64,000 bases of DNA. It comes from Zygnema cylindricum (taxonomy: Eukaryota > Streptophyta > Zygnematophyceae > Zygnematales > Zygnemataceae). The notes under the pieces are model-generated. The model worked only from the letters and a program-made list of their open reading frames with translations, did not search any database and had not been told where the DNA came from. Each line of letters opens with the position of its first letter. Positions within the stretch are counted from its first letter, which is position 1. A program made the translations under genes and the position numbers. The stretch covers positions 1-64,000 of the forward strand of contig JBBHKE010001486.1 of the NCBI GenBank assembly GCA_037447655.1, in the 5' to 3' direction. Below, piece after piece: positions 12,991 through 26,714 of the stretch.

Positions 12991-15497
12991 TGAAAAAAAA
13001 GTAGTTAATATTTTTTGATCAGAAAGTAAAATAAATATAAAAAATAAAAAGGTAAGAGAGAAAGAAACAGTTTAACTAAAGGCAAAGATAGAGGGAAAAA
13101 GAAAGCCAAAATATAATGAAGAGGGGATTTTTTTTTTTAATTATATGTGTTTTTTTTTACTTTTATTTTTCTATATTTTACTATTTTTTTGTGATATTTT
13201 TTTCTTTTTTAAAATGATGTAAAAAAATAAGAGTGAGATACTTTATACAAAAATGTGATTGTAAATTTATTTTTTTTAAACTTAAAACTATTTTATAAAC
13301 ATGATATAAAAAATTAAAATACTTATGCGCAAATATCATATTTAAAAACTTTCGTTCAATTTTTTTTCTAAAAAATATTCGTGTGTGTATTTATTGTGTT
13401 TATTTTTTCTGTTTTTAATTATAAAATAAAAATAAAAAATTGTTTGGCTTTTTTAAAAAATTTCCTATCGAAAATTAGAAGAACTTTCCGATTTTGTTCT
13501 TTTCTATATATATCTCTATTGGTGATTTGATGAGTTTTTTTTTTTTTTTTTTGCTCTTTTTTTTATATTTTCTCTTATTTTTTTATTTCTCTCAATTTCT
13601 CTCGTCCTCTATTTTTCTAGCCTTTTATATTAAAACAAAGGGAGAATAAAAATAAGAGGGATAAAAAGGCTAATTAATACAATAAAGAACAAAGGGATAA
13701 TAAGAATAAGAGGGAAAAGAAAACCTACAACTTTTTAATTGTTAACTTACATTCTTTTTTGCTTTTAACAATAGAAATTAACACTGTTGACTCGATGATT
13801 TCCTACGATGATTTCCTAAAAACAATTCATAAAATATATGACTATTCTGTAAAGAAAAATAAAATCGAAAAAATAGGTAAAAAATTCATTGCCAAATACG
13901 ACCATTCTATAAAAAAAAATACAATCAAAACGATAAATGTAGTTATCAAATATACGATTATTCTTAAAAAAATAATAAAATTGAAAAAAACAAATTGAAG
14001 ATGTACTTACCATATTCATGTTTGGATTTTAGCAATATTGTAAGATCATGAAAAAATATTTTTTTATAAAAACACACAAATTAAATTTTGATAAAAGTAC
14101 ACAAACTTTAGGTTTTAATTGTTCCACGTTGTTGAATTTACCTAGACTATCTATTTTTACCCTCCCATATTACTCTGCTAAGGGTCATGCCATCATATCA
14201 TAACTTTTTGTACCATCAATTTGTGAATCTATTCTCACTCCATTGTTTCCGACAAAATATAACGTAACCTGCATTTAAATGTTAAGCATCATCTCATAAC
14301 GGACATTACAATTTTAACTTCGCACTTGCAAGTCATAAGTGTTTTCGCGTATTTCAGTATAGTTAAATGACGATTCTAACAAAATATTATTTTTCATCGT
14401 GTTAAAATATATCACGATTGTGTTAAAATTTATCAAGATTATATATTTTTAAAGTTTACACGTACCTTATCATATCAATATGATGAAGCCTATTGATTAT
14501 AAATTTCAAATTTTATAAATTAAACGAAGAATCAATACTTTTCCTTAATAATTTCAAAAAAAGTCTCTCTTAAATATTTATGAACAATATAAAGTGTGAC
14601 ACACGAAATTTTTTAATTGTTTTTTATTTTTTATTTAATCTTTCATTTCTTTTAAGTTTTTTTACTATTTCTCTTGTTTTATTTTATCTTTTTATATCAT
14701 TAACTCTTTCTCTTTTAATTTCTCTCTCTCTTTTAATTTATTTATCTCTTTACTCTCTTATTTAGTTGTCCATTATCTTTACACTTTTGTTTTTTAATGA
14801 TGAATATAGAGTTTACTAAAATTTAGTAATTTTATGATACAAATAAAATGAAAATTTTACTTTTTATTGTTCATATTGTATTTATTCATTATTCCTTATC
14901 TATTTATTTTTATCATTTTTTCTCTCTTTCTTTATCTTTCTTTTATATTAATTTTTTTAAAAATTCATAATTTATCTAATAATTTTATTAATAAAAGAAC
15001 AATAGCTTCTTTTTGTGTATTTGTTTTCTATTTGGATTTTTTTTATTCTCTTCTATTTTTTTAAATATTGGTTTCCTATTTTGATATCTAAACTACAAAT
15101 ATGGTAGAAATAATTTCTACCCATCATGTTTATAGGTGAGTACAAAAGTAAAAAAAAATTGCAAGTGCGTTTAAAAAAAAATGATTTTCAAAAACAATAA
15201 CGGGAGAACATAATTTGCAAGAATTTTTTTTATATTTATTGAAAAACTATCATCATATATATCCATTGAAAAAAAATAGGTAAAACTTAAACATAAAAAT
15301 ATATGAAATTTAAATATTTAAGGCTTTTCAAAAAATAAGAAAAACTCGAAATATGTAAACTCTAATACCAACTGATATGTATCATAAATGATGATTGTAA
15401 ATTAATTGACAATTTTTTATAATTATAATAAACTATTAATTCATTGTTCTGCTTTCCAATTTGAAATCTAAATCGACGATTATTTTTTTAAAATTAG

Positions 15498-15617
<120 letters not shown>

Positions 15618-16342
15618 TTAATTTAAAATTAAAAAGAGGTTCAAAATTGTTGAGGATTAGTTGAGACAAATTTATACAATTACTATATTTCTTTAATTGT
15701 TTTCAATGAGATAATAAAATTTATTATAATTAAAATATATATGTCAATAACTATAATCACATTGTAATATATATCATGATTAGATTTCAAATAGGAAATA
15801 AAAAATAAAAAATTAGTATAATAATGGAGTATATATTTAGATTTATTTTTATTTTTTGAAAAACTTCAACATATAAATTTTAATTTTTATGTTTAAGTTT
15901 TACTATGTTTTTTCAATGGGAAAACGTGTGTTTTAAAGAAAAAAATATAACTTTTGTAACTTTTGCTCACTTATAATTGTTTTAATAAAACATATATTAT
16001 TTTTAAAAATAATTTTTAAATTATAAAAACTAATCATTTCAAGAGAGAGGAAAGTTATTTACATTTGTATGTATGTTAGTTATTCACTTATTTTTTTTTT
16101 CTCTCATTGTTCTGTGGATTCAATTCAGGTTAAAATTTCAAATTTTTTTAGAATTTATTTTGGAATTTTCTCTCATTAATTTTTACTTTTCTTATACATA
16201 GAGTACCATTTCTATTTTTTGTTTTGAACATTATATTTTATTAATTTTTCATACTAGTTTGATCTTTTTAATCCCGTCTTTTTCTCGACATGTAAAAAAA
16301 AGGTGAAACAAACAATATGGTCCATTTCTACCGGTTAATGCT

Positions 16343-17095
16343 TTTAAATTTTTACATTTAGTTTATTAACAATAATATCTGTTATGAGTCACTTACAAAT
16401 ACGCACGAGTTAGTCAACGTGAGAGTAGTAGTTACAGTTTTAAGCATGGCAATTAAATGAACCACGGTCTTATACGAATCATAATTCTTTTTTAGCAAGA
16501 AAACTTATACAAAGAACTGTTTCTAATTGCCGTCGAAGTGAGAATTTTTGTTGAATTTATTCATATAAAGTTGTATTTTTCATGGTTGAAAAAACATTTG
16601 AGGAACATGTTTTAATAAGTAGTCATATTTTTATTCGTTAATTTATAAAAAAGATGCGTCTAAAAAAAAAAAATTACGCGTCTGAAAAAAAAATGAGTTT
16701 ACTTACCCATGAATGTTTTCTAAATTTTTACATTTAGTTTGCTAACAATGATATGTGTAATGGATCAGTTACAAATAACGAGTCAGTTAGAGCGAGTCAG
16801 TTAAAGTGAGAGCAATAGTTAAATCTTTTAGCATGACAATTAAGTAAACCACGATCTTATGCGGATCATAAATTTTTTTTAGCAAGAAAACCTATAGAAG
16901 AAAGTGTCTCTGATTTCTTTCGAGGTGAGATTTTTTGCTGAATTTATTCAAATAAAGTCTTTCACGTATTTTTGATGGTTCAAAAAACATTTTAGGAATA
17001 TGTTTTTATAAATAGTCACATCTTTGTTTGTTAATTAATAAATATGATGCGTCTGAAAAAAAAAATTTACACGTTTGGAAAAAAAATGAATTTAC
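16343..17095. repeat. Tandem duplication of about 373 bp
   Basis: TAAATTTTTACATTTAGTTT occurs near 16346 and 16720, followed in both units by GTTACAAATA-like sequence, TTTTAGCAAGAAAAC, a stretch reading TGAATTTATTCA and GATGCGTCTGAAAAAAA. The two units are substantially diverged. Confidence 0.8.
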
Positions 17096-17950
17096 AAAAA
17101 CAATTACAAATGATCAAAATAAAAAAGTAAACTTTATATCTTTAAGGCTTTTCAAAAAATAAAAAAACTCAAGATGTATAAATGAAAAAACTCAAGATGT
17201 ATAAACTTCACAGTTATCCTATTTAATTGTATTTCCTTATTTTATTATTTCAATATTTATAATCTAATATGTACTTATATATAACATAATAACGATTGTA
17301 AGTCAATTGACATTTTTTATTTTTTAAATTATAATAAACTCTATTTTAATATTAAAATAATTAAAAAAATATAACTAATTTTATAAATTGGTCATATAAA
17401 TAATCTAAGAACAATTTTAAATTTATCTTAAAAATATAAATTAGAAAAAATTACCTTTAAAAATAAATACGTCAATTTTAGATTTAAAATTTTAAAAACA
17501 AAACAAAAAATCAATATTTTTTTCTAACAATTAAAAAAAAAAAATTAATCTAAAAATCAATACTTTCAAATTAAATAAAAAAAGAATACTTTTTTTGAAT
17601 ATTTTCAAGAAAATGTTTTTAAATTTTTTGGAAATAAAATAAATTTTAACACACGACACTTTTGTAACCTCTTCAATATTTTAAATATATTAAACTTTCA
17701 ATTCTTATCTTTAATTATCATTTAAAACATTAATTTTTTTTTTTCTTAAAGTGACTTTTTCTCTTCAGATTTTTTTTTCTTTTTTTTATTCAATCTGTTG
17801 TCTTACAATCGAAAATATTTAGAGAACACTTTTTTTTTTAATAAATAAAAGAGAAAAAGAGAGAATAAAAATGATATATTATAAAATTTAACATAATCTA
17901 TTAAATTTTTTGATCTAAAAATATTGAAAACTATTGATTTTTCTTTTTTT

Positions 17951-17990
<40 letters not shown>

Positions 17991-18189
17991 ATTTAAATTT
18001 TTTTTTTTTTTTTACTACATTATTATTTTTTGTCTTTTTCGTGCTTGTTCACCACCTCTAGCATGTTATACACACAAAAATATAGATGTTTCAATTTATA
18101 AAAATCTGTAAACTAAAAAATAAAGACGTCATAAGTAATTATTTCCAATGAAGGCATTATGAACAACAATACTGCAAAAAAATACAACA

Positions 18190-18540
18190 AAAAATAAAAA
18201 TTTATTAATCAGTCACAAACGAAATTATAAGTTAAATTTATTAAAGTTGCTTCAATTTTACAATAACATGCAACAACTGCATTACAAATGAAATAATCAT
18301 TTGTTCTTTACAATTAATGGTAATTGTTACCTACAATCAATATCATCGAATACAATCAATGTCATCGGATGATTCAAAATTAGATAAAAACTTATTAATT
18401 AATCACAAACAAAATTATAAGTTTAGTTTATTAAAATTATTGAACTTTTAGAATAATACGCAATAATTGCATTACAAATGAAATAATCATTTGTTGCTTA
18501 CAATCAATGATATTTGTTGCTTACAAGATATAGTATTGTT
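18190..18540. repeat. Tandem duplication of about 190 bp
   Basis: The blocks TTATTAAT(C/T)A(G/A)TCACAAAC and GCATTACAAATGAAATAATC occur twice, offset about 190 bp. Confidence 0.75.
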
Positions 18541-18589
18541 GTCAAATTTATCATCTATGTGAAAAAACTACACGTAGTTTTATGACAAT

Positions 18590-20700
18590 AAAAGTCTATA
18601 TATTTTTTTGATAATGGGAAATGACCAGCGTGGATTGATTCGTCGCATTTTCCATTAGAAAATTTAATATGTTAAAGGCTAATCATGATCAAGTAAAGCA
18701 ACAAAAAAAATTATAAATATCATACTTTACTTTACTTGTTAATCCATTTCCGTTTGTTATATTTTACTCATCTATAAACTTGCGTGTCTCACTTACAAAA
18801 ACCTATCAAAACACGCACAATTATTTTTTTAATAACACAAAATAACCAGCGTGGATTAGTTCGTCGTATTTTTCTTTATATATTTGATACTTTTAAGACT
18901 AATTACAGTTAAGTTAATCAACAAAAAAAATTATAAACATCATATTTTACTTTACTTGCCTTTTACTTTTCCTATAAATATTTGTATATTTGTCCGCTAT
19001 TTAGTATTTATATATTTTTTGCACTAGATCAGAGGTTTATCAGGATCAGATAAAGCAACAAAAAAAATCATAAACATTAGTGTTTTATTCAAGACCCTTA
19101 TTAATATCAAATTACGTTTTTTTTTATAGATCTGTTTTCACTTATTTATTTATACTTTACTTTACTTATCTTTTATTTTTAGTGTTCATATTTTTATATT
19201 TGTTCTGTTTATATTTCTATATTTGTTCGCTATTTGGTATGTTTTTATTTTTCTAGATTTAGTTTTTTTTCTCTCTCTTTGTCTTTTTTGTATTATTTTT
19301 TTTGAAAATTAATATTAATGTTAATATTTTATCAATGTATAAAAAAAATACAAAACCTTTTAAAATTTTTGTACTTTTGTTACTACACTGACTTTTGCTT
19401 GTTCATCACTATTACCATGTTAAGACATTCAAAAATATGGATATTAAGGTTTGATTTTTTTTTGCAAACAAAAAAAATGAAGACATTATGAATAACAGTA
19501 TTGAAAAAAAAATACAAAAAATAATAAAAAACTGATTAGCTTACCAAAGTATAACTTATAACCAAAATCTTATGTACGTTCTTTTAATGTGATTTACAAA
19601 TAAAATTTTAAGTACGTTCTTAAAAAGAATTAATGATACGTGTGGACAAGTAATAACTTAATTTTAAAGCAAAATTGGAGATAAATACAAGATAAAAGTG
19701 ATTAATAAAAAAATTAGTAAAGTTTATATCTATTTGTTTTTTTTTTTAAATAAATAACATGTAATTAAATAACCAATCTCTATCTTTTTATCGTTTCACA
19801 TTCCTTACCCATATTATTTATCCTCTCATTTTTTTCTCGTCTCCATTTTCTTATCTTATCGTATTTTTTTCTTGTCTCTATTTTCTTATCTTATCGTATT
19901 TTTTATTTTTTTACTAATTTGTTTTTTTGTAACATTTGTGTATATATTGTTTTTTTTTATTACATTTCACCTATTTTTCTTTATTGATTTTCTCTTTCAT
20001 TTTTTTTTGGTTTTTACGATGTTTTTTTTTCTCTCTTTCTTTGTTTTTTTTATTTTTTTTCCCTCCTTTCATTTATATTTTTATTATTTTGATTTTGTTT
20101 TATCTTTTTTGTTTGTTTGTTTTTATTTTTTTTTACATGTTTTTTTTCTATGTTTTATTTGTTTTATTTCTTAGTCTTTTATGTTTTGGTCCTTATATAT
20201 ATTTTTCAATTTTTTTTTCAAACAAATCAGAGAAATTCTCCGACAAAGATTTTATTGAATTAAAAGATCAATCTTTGGACATTTTCAACTCTCAAAATTA
20301 TATTAAAAGCTGAAGGTCTCAACAAAGCAAAAACGACAGATATAAAAAAAAAATAAAAATGGACAAAAAGATAAGAAATAAAGGAAGAAGACAAAAAAAA
20401 AAACACGCACAAAAAAAATTGTTGACAATGAAAAATAATTACCATGGATTAATTCGCTGTATTTTCTACTACATATTAGAAACGTTAAAAGCTAATTATG
20501 ATTATCTCCACTACATACTGAAAACCTTACGGACAAACTTTATAGACTAATCACGATTATGTAAAACAACACTATATTATAAACGTTAAAGGCCAATCAT
20601 GATTATTTCCAATACATACTAAAAACATTAAAGACAAAACTTTAAAGGCTAATCGTGATTATGTGAAACAACAAAGAGGATTGTAAACATTAGCGTTTTA
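18590..20700. repeat. Diverged repeats carrying a GGATT(A/G)(A/G)TTCG(T/C) core
   Basis: The sequence around ACCAGCGTGGATT near 18622 recurs near 18853 and, as ACCATGGATTAATTCG, near 20441. In each case it is followed by a TTAAA(G/A)(G/A)CTAAT(C/T)A segment. Similar pieces without the core occur near 19030 and 20580-20680. The intervening 19.1-20.2 kb is T-rich low complexity. Confidence 0.55.
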
Positions 20701-22200
20701 TTCAAAATCTTTAATGTTATTAAATTACGTTTTTTTCCATTAGATTTGTTTTTACGTGTTTATTTTTATTTTAGTTTACTTTCTTTTTACTTTTACAATT
20801 TCTATTTGTATATTTTTTCAATATTTAATATCTTTTTATTTTTCTAGATTTAGGTTTTTTTTTTTTTTTTTCTCTCTTTTATTATTTTTTTTTTAAATTA
20901 TAATTGTGTTTTATAATTTTATCAACATATACAGAAAAAAAATAATATTTTAATTTTGTAAAACCTCCGTACATTTATTACTACATTTAGTTCTTTTATC
21001 TTTCGTGCTTATTGATAATCTTTGCCATGCTGAAACATTAAAAGATATGGATATTTGGATTTAAACTAATTCTATCCTCGAAAAAAATAAAGCAATCATA
21101 AACAACACTACTGAAAAGAAATAAAAGATAATAACTTATTAATTTATCAAAATGAGACTTACAAACAAAATTACAAACAAAATTTTAAGTATATTTAAAA
21201 AAATAATTGCAAGTGCGTGTAAAAAAAAAATAAGGTGATTTAAAAACAAAATTGTAAGTCAATAGTTAAAATTATATTGACTGATAATAAAAAGAAGGGT
21301 AACGCTTATACGTTTAGGGTTTTTTAAACAAATAAAAAAAACTCGAAACATATAATTAAAAAAACCTTCAAAAATGATGAACCTTAATTATTTGAAAAAC
21401 CACAAATATCATATAAACTTTAGATTTCTCTAAAAGTTTAATAGAATCTCGAATGGGGAATCTGGATTTTAAAATTTAGAATCAAAATTAAATATATATA
21501 ACAATTAGACAAAATCTAAAATCTCAATAAACTTCAAAAAGTTAAAAATTTACACTTTAAAAACGTAAAAAAATTAATAACTTTCAGTTTTTTAAAAGCA
21601 GTAAATGTTTTAAAGCTAATAAGATTTACATTCACTTTTTGCCCATTCTATCGATTTGTGATTTTTTTTTTTTCTATAATTTTATTTTTTTTGTTCTATA
21701 TTTTGTTTTTTTTTTAAATAAACTCTTCTTAAACGTAACTCATAAATCTTTAAAACTAACAAAATAAAAGTTTACTCTTGTTTGGATTTTTTCATCATAT
21801 TTTTTAAATTAATGTTAACGTTATGTTAAACGTTAGCGTTTACGATAAAACTCCCATTATTTATTTCCTGTTTATTTTGAACTTTGTTTTTTTATTGAAA
21901 GACTGTCGTTTAAGGTTAAGATCGCATGTTTATAATTAATGTGACAATTTTTTTTTTAGATAAAAATAGATTAATAAAAATTTTTTTTATCGCTAAATTA
22001 TGGTTAATTCTCCCTTTGTATACTATAAATGTGACAATAAATTTCAAACTTATCACTCATTCACTTTTCTTTTCACATATACGCCAATACGTATGTGCAT
22101 TAAACATGTTAATGAAGACATCAAATAATATATTTTCCACCTTGCAAGTCACCTCGCAAGTAAGGATATAATCCAAATATGCTAAAGGTTATGCATCTTT

Positions 22201-23085
22201 TGTAGGTTTTCCAATCTAGTGAAAGAAGTTAAAAATGTTAAAACCACATTGTGGTCGAACTACTAGTTATAATGAAGCTTAAAACCACACATAAATTAGA
22301 ATGAAGCTTAAAACAACACACAAATCTAGCATTCTTGTACACTTTATAGCTGACTCTATCATACGTTCGGCATTTACGTTTCTTAACACACCACAATATT
22401 ATAATTTTATTTGAAATTTTCCTTTCATTTTACTTTCTTAAATTGTTTATCGTTTTTTTTTCTTTGTTAAGTTTTGTAGGTTTAACTTTTTGACCTACAA
22501 CATTCACACGAACTAAAAATCGCAATCTTACACATAGAGTATTGTTGTGACATATTAAAAAGGGTAAAAATTGTAATTTGCTTTATCGTAATTTTTTCAC
22601 TATTTGAGATGTGAAAACAAGTTTAAAAATTGTGTTGGAAATGTAATATTGAAAACTACATTTAAAAGCTAGGTTTAAAAACTTTTATACACGGTGTGAT
22701 TTCAGATAAGTTATGCATTTTATACTTGTATATGTATTGTATGATTGATGCACACATCAAAATGTATATAGTTCGGAAGCACCTTATCGCTTATTATGCA
22801 ATGTCCACAAACTTATGATATGAATGTGTTGCAGATGTCACAAAATTATAAGTTTCAAATAGCTGAATCCGACATTTTTCTTTTTCAAAATCCGAACACC
22901 CAAAATCCGACCAAGTTATTGCACGCTCCTAAATTGTTACACAGTAACCGATAGGCATTTACGGACAAAAATGGTTGACCAAAACTCAAATTTTCGCGGC
23001 TACCTCTACCCGCCCGTAACCGAATACGAACCATTGTCTTCTAGTAAGACTTGCAAAATTAATGGTGTTATGGTGAACCTCTATC
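22201..23085. other. Gene-free interval
   Basis: Base composition returns to mixed here. There is a local repeat of GAAGCTTAAAAC(C/A)ACAC at about 22274-22322. No protein family is recognisable on either strand. Confidence 0.5.
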
Positions 23086-23480
23086 ATGCAAAAATTGAGG
23101 TTGTTTACTAAAATACAAATACATTTTCGCACAATACCGTACTGTAATTTTTTTAACATGTTTACTAAAATATAAATTTTTATAAACTTTTGGGCAACAA
23201 CGTAGATTGTCCCATCCGAGGTTTTCTAATCAATGTTTATTCTATCTACTATATGGCTAGTATCCTAAGTTGTTTTTTAAGATGACACTAGCCACACACT
23301 AGATGTGTACGATTACTACCCTTAGAAATAAAAAATATGAACCAGTACAAACGAGCCATGAGAATCCAACATTTGGCAAAGGGTATATGTCTTTTCACAA
23401 AGCAGATTGAAATCCACCAAAACGGACGAAAAAATCTTCGCCACGGGACATACTTTGGCATTATTTTTGATATCCACAGA
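23086..23480. repeat. Dispersed repeat F, copy 2
   Basis: It matches repeat F copy 1 (4930-5677) through GAGGTTGTTTACTAA, ACATGTTTACTAAA and AAACTTTTGGGCAACAA, and later through AATCCACCAAAAC. It lacks the 50-bp array of copy 1. Confidence 0.6.
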
Positions 23481-23720
23481 CTTTCGCGTAAAGACTTTCC
23501 GTTTAATACACAATGGAACAATTTGAATACTGATAAAATACGCAAAAGCTATGTGTATTTTTACATGACAGATTCAAATCCACCAAAACTAACAAAAAAA
23601 TCTTCGCCACGAGACATCTTTTGACGTTATTTTTGACATCCATTGACATTCTTCTAAACAACTTTCCGTTTATGACATAATAGCACAGTTTTAATAGTGA
23701 TAAAGTATGCACAAACACAC
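23395..23720. repeat. Tandem duplication of about 174 bp
   Basis: CAAATCCACCAAAAC-like sequence and AAAAATCTTCGCCACG recur at an offset of about 174 bp (near 23401 and 23575), followed in both by ACTTTCCGTTTA and TGATAAA(A/G)TA(C/T)GCA. Confidence 0.8.
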
Positions 23721-24121
23721 ATTATGAAACTCAATATTTTTTTACAAAATTTATATTGCGTCTGTCCGCACGGATACGCCGTTCAAATATTGTGTTTTTA
23801 GATATTTGCATATTTCTATAGTCTGAACAAGCACTTACATCGTTCTATTCGAAATAAAGCACGTAGGCGATATCTACCGTGATTGCACGACCTGTTGGAG
23901 AAGTGATGAAAATACTACTTCCAATCGACATTTCCGTAAGATATTGGCAATGCCTGATAAAGGAGAGCCCTTACTATCGTGTCAATGAATTGGTGGTGGG
24001 ATTTGCAACAGTAGTAGTGATGTCACGTACTTTATGGGTGAAATATGCAATTATCATGTTTATTGTTTTATCCCACGATATGAAGAGTGGTAAGTACAAC
24101 AATGTTGGCTAATGTGGACAC
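23721..24121. other. Gene-free interval
   Basis: A 77-codon ORF at 23879-24112 has no recognisable relative and no splice or codon-use support. Nothing else is visible. Confidence 0.45.
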
Positions 24122-24128
24122 TAGTATG

Positions 24129-24641
24129 CACCGTGAATCGCTATTAACGTTAATAACGATAATTTGGTGCCCCTAAATTTTAAACCTCTTACCAAAAATA
24201 TTTTTATTAACTTTAAATGATTTTTACGTTAATATATATATTGTCTAATTAGCGTTAATTACCTTTAGTTTACACTTCTAAAACAATGTAGTGTACGAAA
24301 TGTGTCAGTCATACTAAAATTATTTTTTATTTCATACAATTGTATAAAAATTGTATAGAAATTGTATCAGACATCGACACACGAAAGTGAGTGCGTCGAC
24401 ACAAAAAAGTGAACTCATATTTAATTCTAGTGATAAATATTAGGGGGAAATAAAGTGAACTTGTTATCTCATGTTCAACGTAAATATAGGCTATAAGAGC
24501 TACAATAAAAGTGTACACAAATTAGCATTAGTCAATAAACGAGAGTAAATTTTTTTTCTGGCGAAAAGCCTTTCACTTAAACTATAGTTAATAGCACTAC
24601 TTATATTTTACACTAATTATATCTAATAGCGATTCACGGTG
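24129..24641. mobile_element. TIR element, A-prime subfamily, copy 1
   Basis: The ends are CACCGTGAATCGCTATTA and its inverse, CTAATAGCGATTCACGGTG. A 7-bp direct repeat TAGTATG flanks it at 24122-24128 and 24642-24648 and may be the target duplication. The interior matches element 26039-26547 around GTGCGTCG and the ACTAAAATT segment. No ORF is encoded. Confidence 0.7.
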
Positions 24642-24717
24642 TAGTATGTTGTAGCGATACGTGTTTACAAAATGTTCAACTTTTCCCATTTTTTATTACA
24701 AACCGTACCCGAATTTG

Positions 24718-24718
<1 letters not shown>

Positions 24719-24751
<33 letters not shown>
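24719..24751. repeat. (TA)n microsatellite
   Basis: About 16 TA dinucleotides. Confidence 0.95.
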
Positions 24752-24754
<3 letters not shown>

Positions 24755-24759
24755 AATCA

Positions 24760-25200
24760 CCAAGCCGAATCTGGCCGCCCCCAAAATGTGGCACTCGAAT
24801 CCGTTACGGATCCGACGTGCTCGGCCTGGTACCTATTCGGGTACCAGATTGTGACCTGTGTGGGCCAACTTATATTTTAACATGTCAGTTATATAGGAAC
24901 ACCAATATGTCGATGTTGTATTATGTCGTGCCACCAGTGCCGATATATCAGTTATTAACCTAACCAAAAATGTTAGTGAACCTTATATATTGGTCAACTA
25001 TCGAGGGCCTCTGTAGGATAAAGGTAAGGGTTTTTTAACCGTCGTTTTCCTCCAAAACTTAGCCCGCAACGAAAAAAAAAATGGCCGTAACAAAAGAATG
25101 AAAATACTATAGTAGAATTGACATCATCTTTCAACTTTAAGTGTACTACTGTTTGTTGTTTTACACGATTTGACCCACTTTCACCTCACTCCAACTCATT
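24760..25200. other. Gene-free interval
   Basis: It contains a small GGTACC/GGGTACC inverted pair near 24830-24845 and no recognisable coding sequence. Confidence 0.4.
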
Positions 25201-25221
25201 TCAAACTTATACAAAAATCAC

Positions 25222-25970
25222 TTAATTAGCCAAAACAACCTTTCGACACGATCTCACATGTCTTGCGAAAGCAACACCGACAGCGTAAAGCTTTCCACAG
25301 CCAGGATAAAGAACCCGAGAAGTCGAAGCATTTCTAAGAGGGTTGACAACTAGAGGGGGACAAGGAGTTGGGTTGTTCGAAGGTTGAGAGGTAGAAGGAG
25401 GAGCTTTGGAGGGAGATGGAGCAGGTAAGGTGATGGGAGGGTTATGGGGCTCACGCGTTGGCACGGGTGGGGAAAATAAGGTTGGAGGGGGAAGAGGAAG
25501 AAGGGATGAACATGTGACCAAATGTGGTTATCGAAAGAGAGAGTTTTAGGATAGGGGCCAAAGCCAAAAAGTTTGATCGCTCTTGACGATGAGGGGGACA
25601 ATAAGGTGGTTTAGATGTGGAGAGAGGTTGTGCATCACAGGTTGGGGAGAGAAAATGTGGTTGAGAGGAGTGTTGGTTTCACATGGTTGGGGAGAGGGCT
25701 AAGGTTCGGGGGCGACAGTGGTCAGTTGAGGAACAAGAGGGTGAGACGCCTCGAAAAGAAGTGACACAGTTGGAAACGGGTGAGAGATGATGGGGAGGGT
25801 GATCGTGATGGCCGCCGTTTTTGAGGAGCCATAAAGAGAGGCCGCAAAAACCAGATCTCCTCGAATAAAGGTATAAACCCTAAACCAAAATCCTTTATTT
25901 GTTTCTGTTTTTTTTGTGTGTGTGTGTTTTGTCCCGTGTTTATGTTTTGCAAAATGTCACAAATCATAGG
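25222..25970 (-). pseudogene. 5' fragment of the zinc-finger non-LTR retrotransposon family
   Basis: The minus-strand ORF of 99 codons (25222-25521) is Pro/Ser-rich and ends in a finger reading GCGKLYAVGVAFARHVRSC. This corresponds residue for residue in spacing to the N-terminal finger of the element at 60.4-63.5 kb (a stretch reading GVGIARHTKSC). Upstream (25722-25970) the sequence has the same style of 5' leader, including a (GT)n run at about 25915-25928 that is paralleled at 63613-63652. The reading frame stops eight residues after the finger, and no reverse transcriptase follows. Retaining the 5' end while losing the 3' end is unusual for a non-LTR insertion. A host zinc-finger protein is the alternative, but the leader similarity argues against it. 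Confidence 0.65.
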
Positions 25971-26038
25971 CATTTACAATGTCACACGAAACTATACGTC
26001 TACAATTGTCTCTATTTTGTTAACGTCATCAATTGTCG

Positions 26039-26547
26039 CTAAAGCGTGAATCGTTATTAGCGTTAAGAACGCTAATTTGGCGCTACCAAATTTTGTCCCT
26101 TGAACCTAAATTAGAATTCATAACTCAATTTTTTTTTTAAGGTTAATGTAGGCACTGTTAAATTAGCGTTTATAACTCTAATTTTGAATTTTTTCAATAC
26201 TGTAGTCTACGAAACGTGTCACTTTGTACTAAAATTGCTCATTATTTTGTACGTACATACGTATAGAATAAAAGAATAAGTGTCAGGTAATGGCGTCGAC
26301 ACTTGAAATTGAGTGCGTCGCCATGGAAAATCGCACTGAGATTTGATTCACAATGATAAAGACGAGGAAAAGTCATGTTCAAAACGTTGGACATGTGAAC
26401 AAGTTATCCCGGCTACACTATGGGAAAAGTGTACCCAAATTAGAGTTAGTGAATAAATTAGAGTAATTTTATTTTTGGGGCTTTGAACCCAAATTAGAGT
26501 TAATAACACTAATTGTTTGTTAACGCTAATAGCGTTTCACGGTGTAG
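26039..26547. mobile_element. TIR element, A-prime subfamily, copy 2
   Basis: It is bounded by CTAAAGCGTGAATCG and, on the inverse strand at the right, CTACACCGTGAAACGC, each followed by TATTAGCGTT. The interior aligns with 24129-24641, including GTGCGTCG and GTCGACAC. No ORF and no clean target duplication. Confidence 0.7.
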
Positions 26548-26714
26548 CTTTGTAGTCATCTACAATTGTCACAATCTAAAGTAACGGTTTCGTTGCCGAA
26601 CCACTCTGAAAAGTACAGTCTGTACTATACAGTACTACAGTAGTGTACTACAAAGAATCATCCCTAAAAACAAAGTATCAAAACTAATTTTCGGCTACAT
26701 GGAACACGCCCTAA

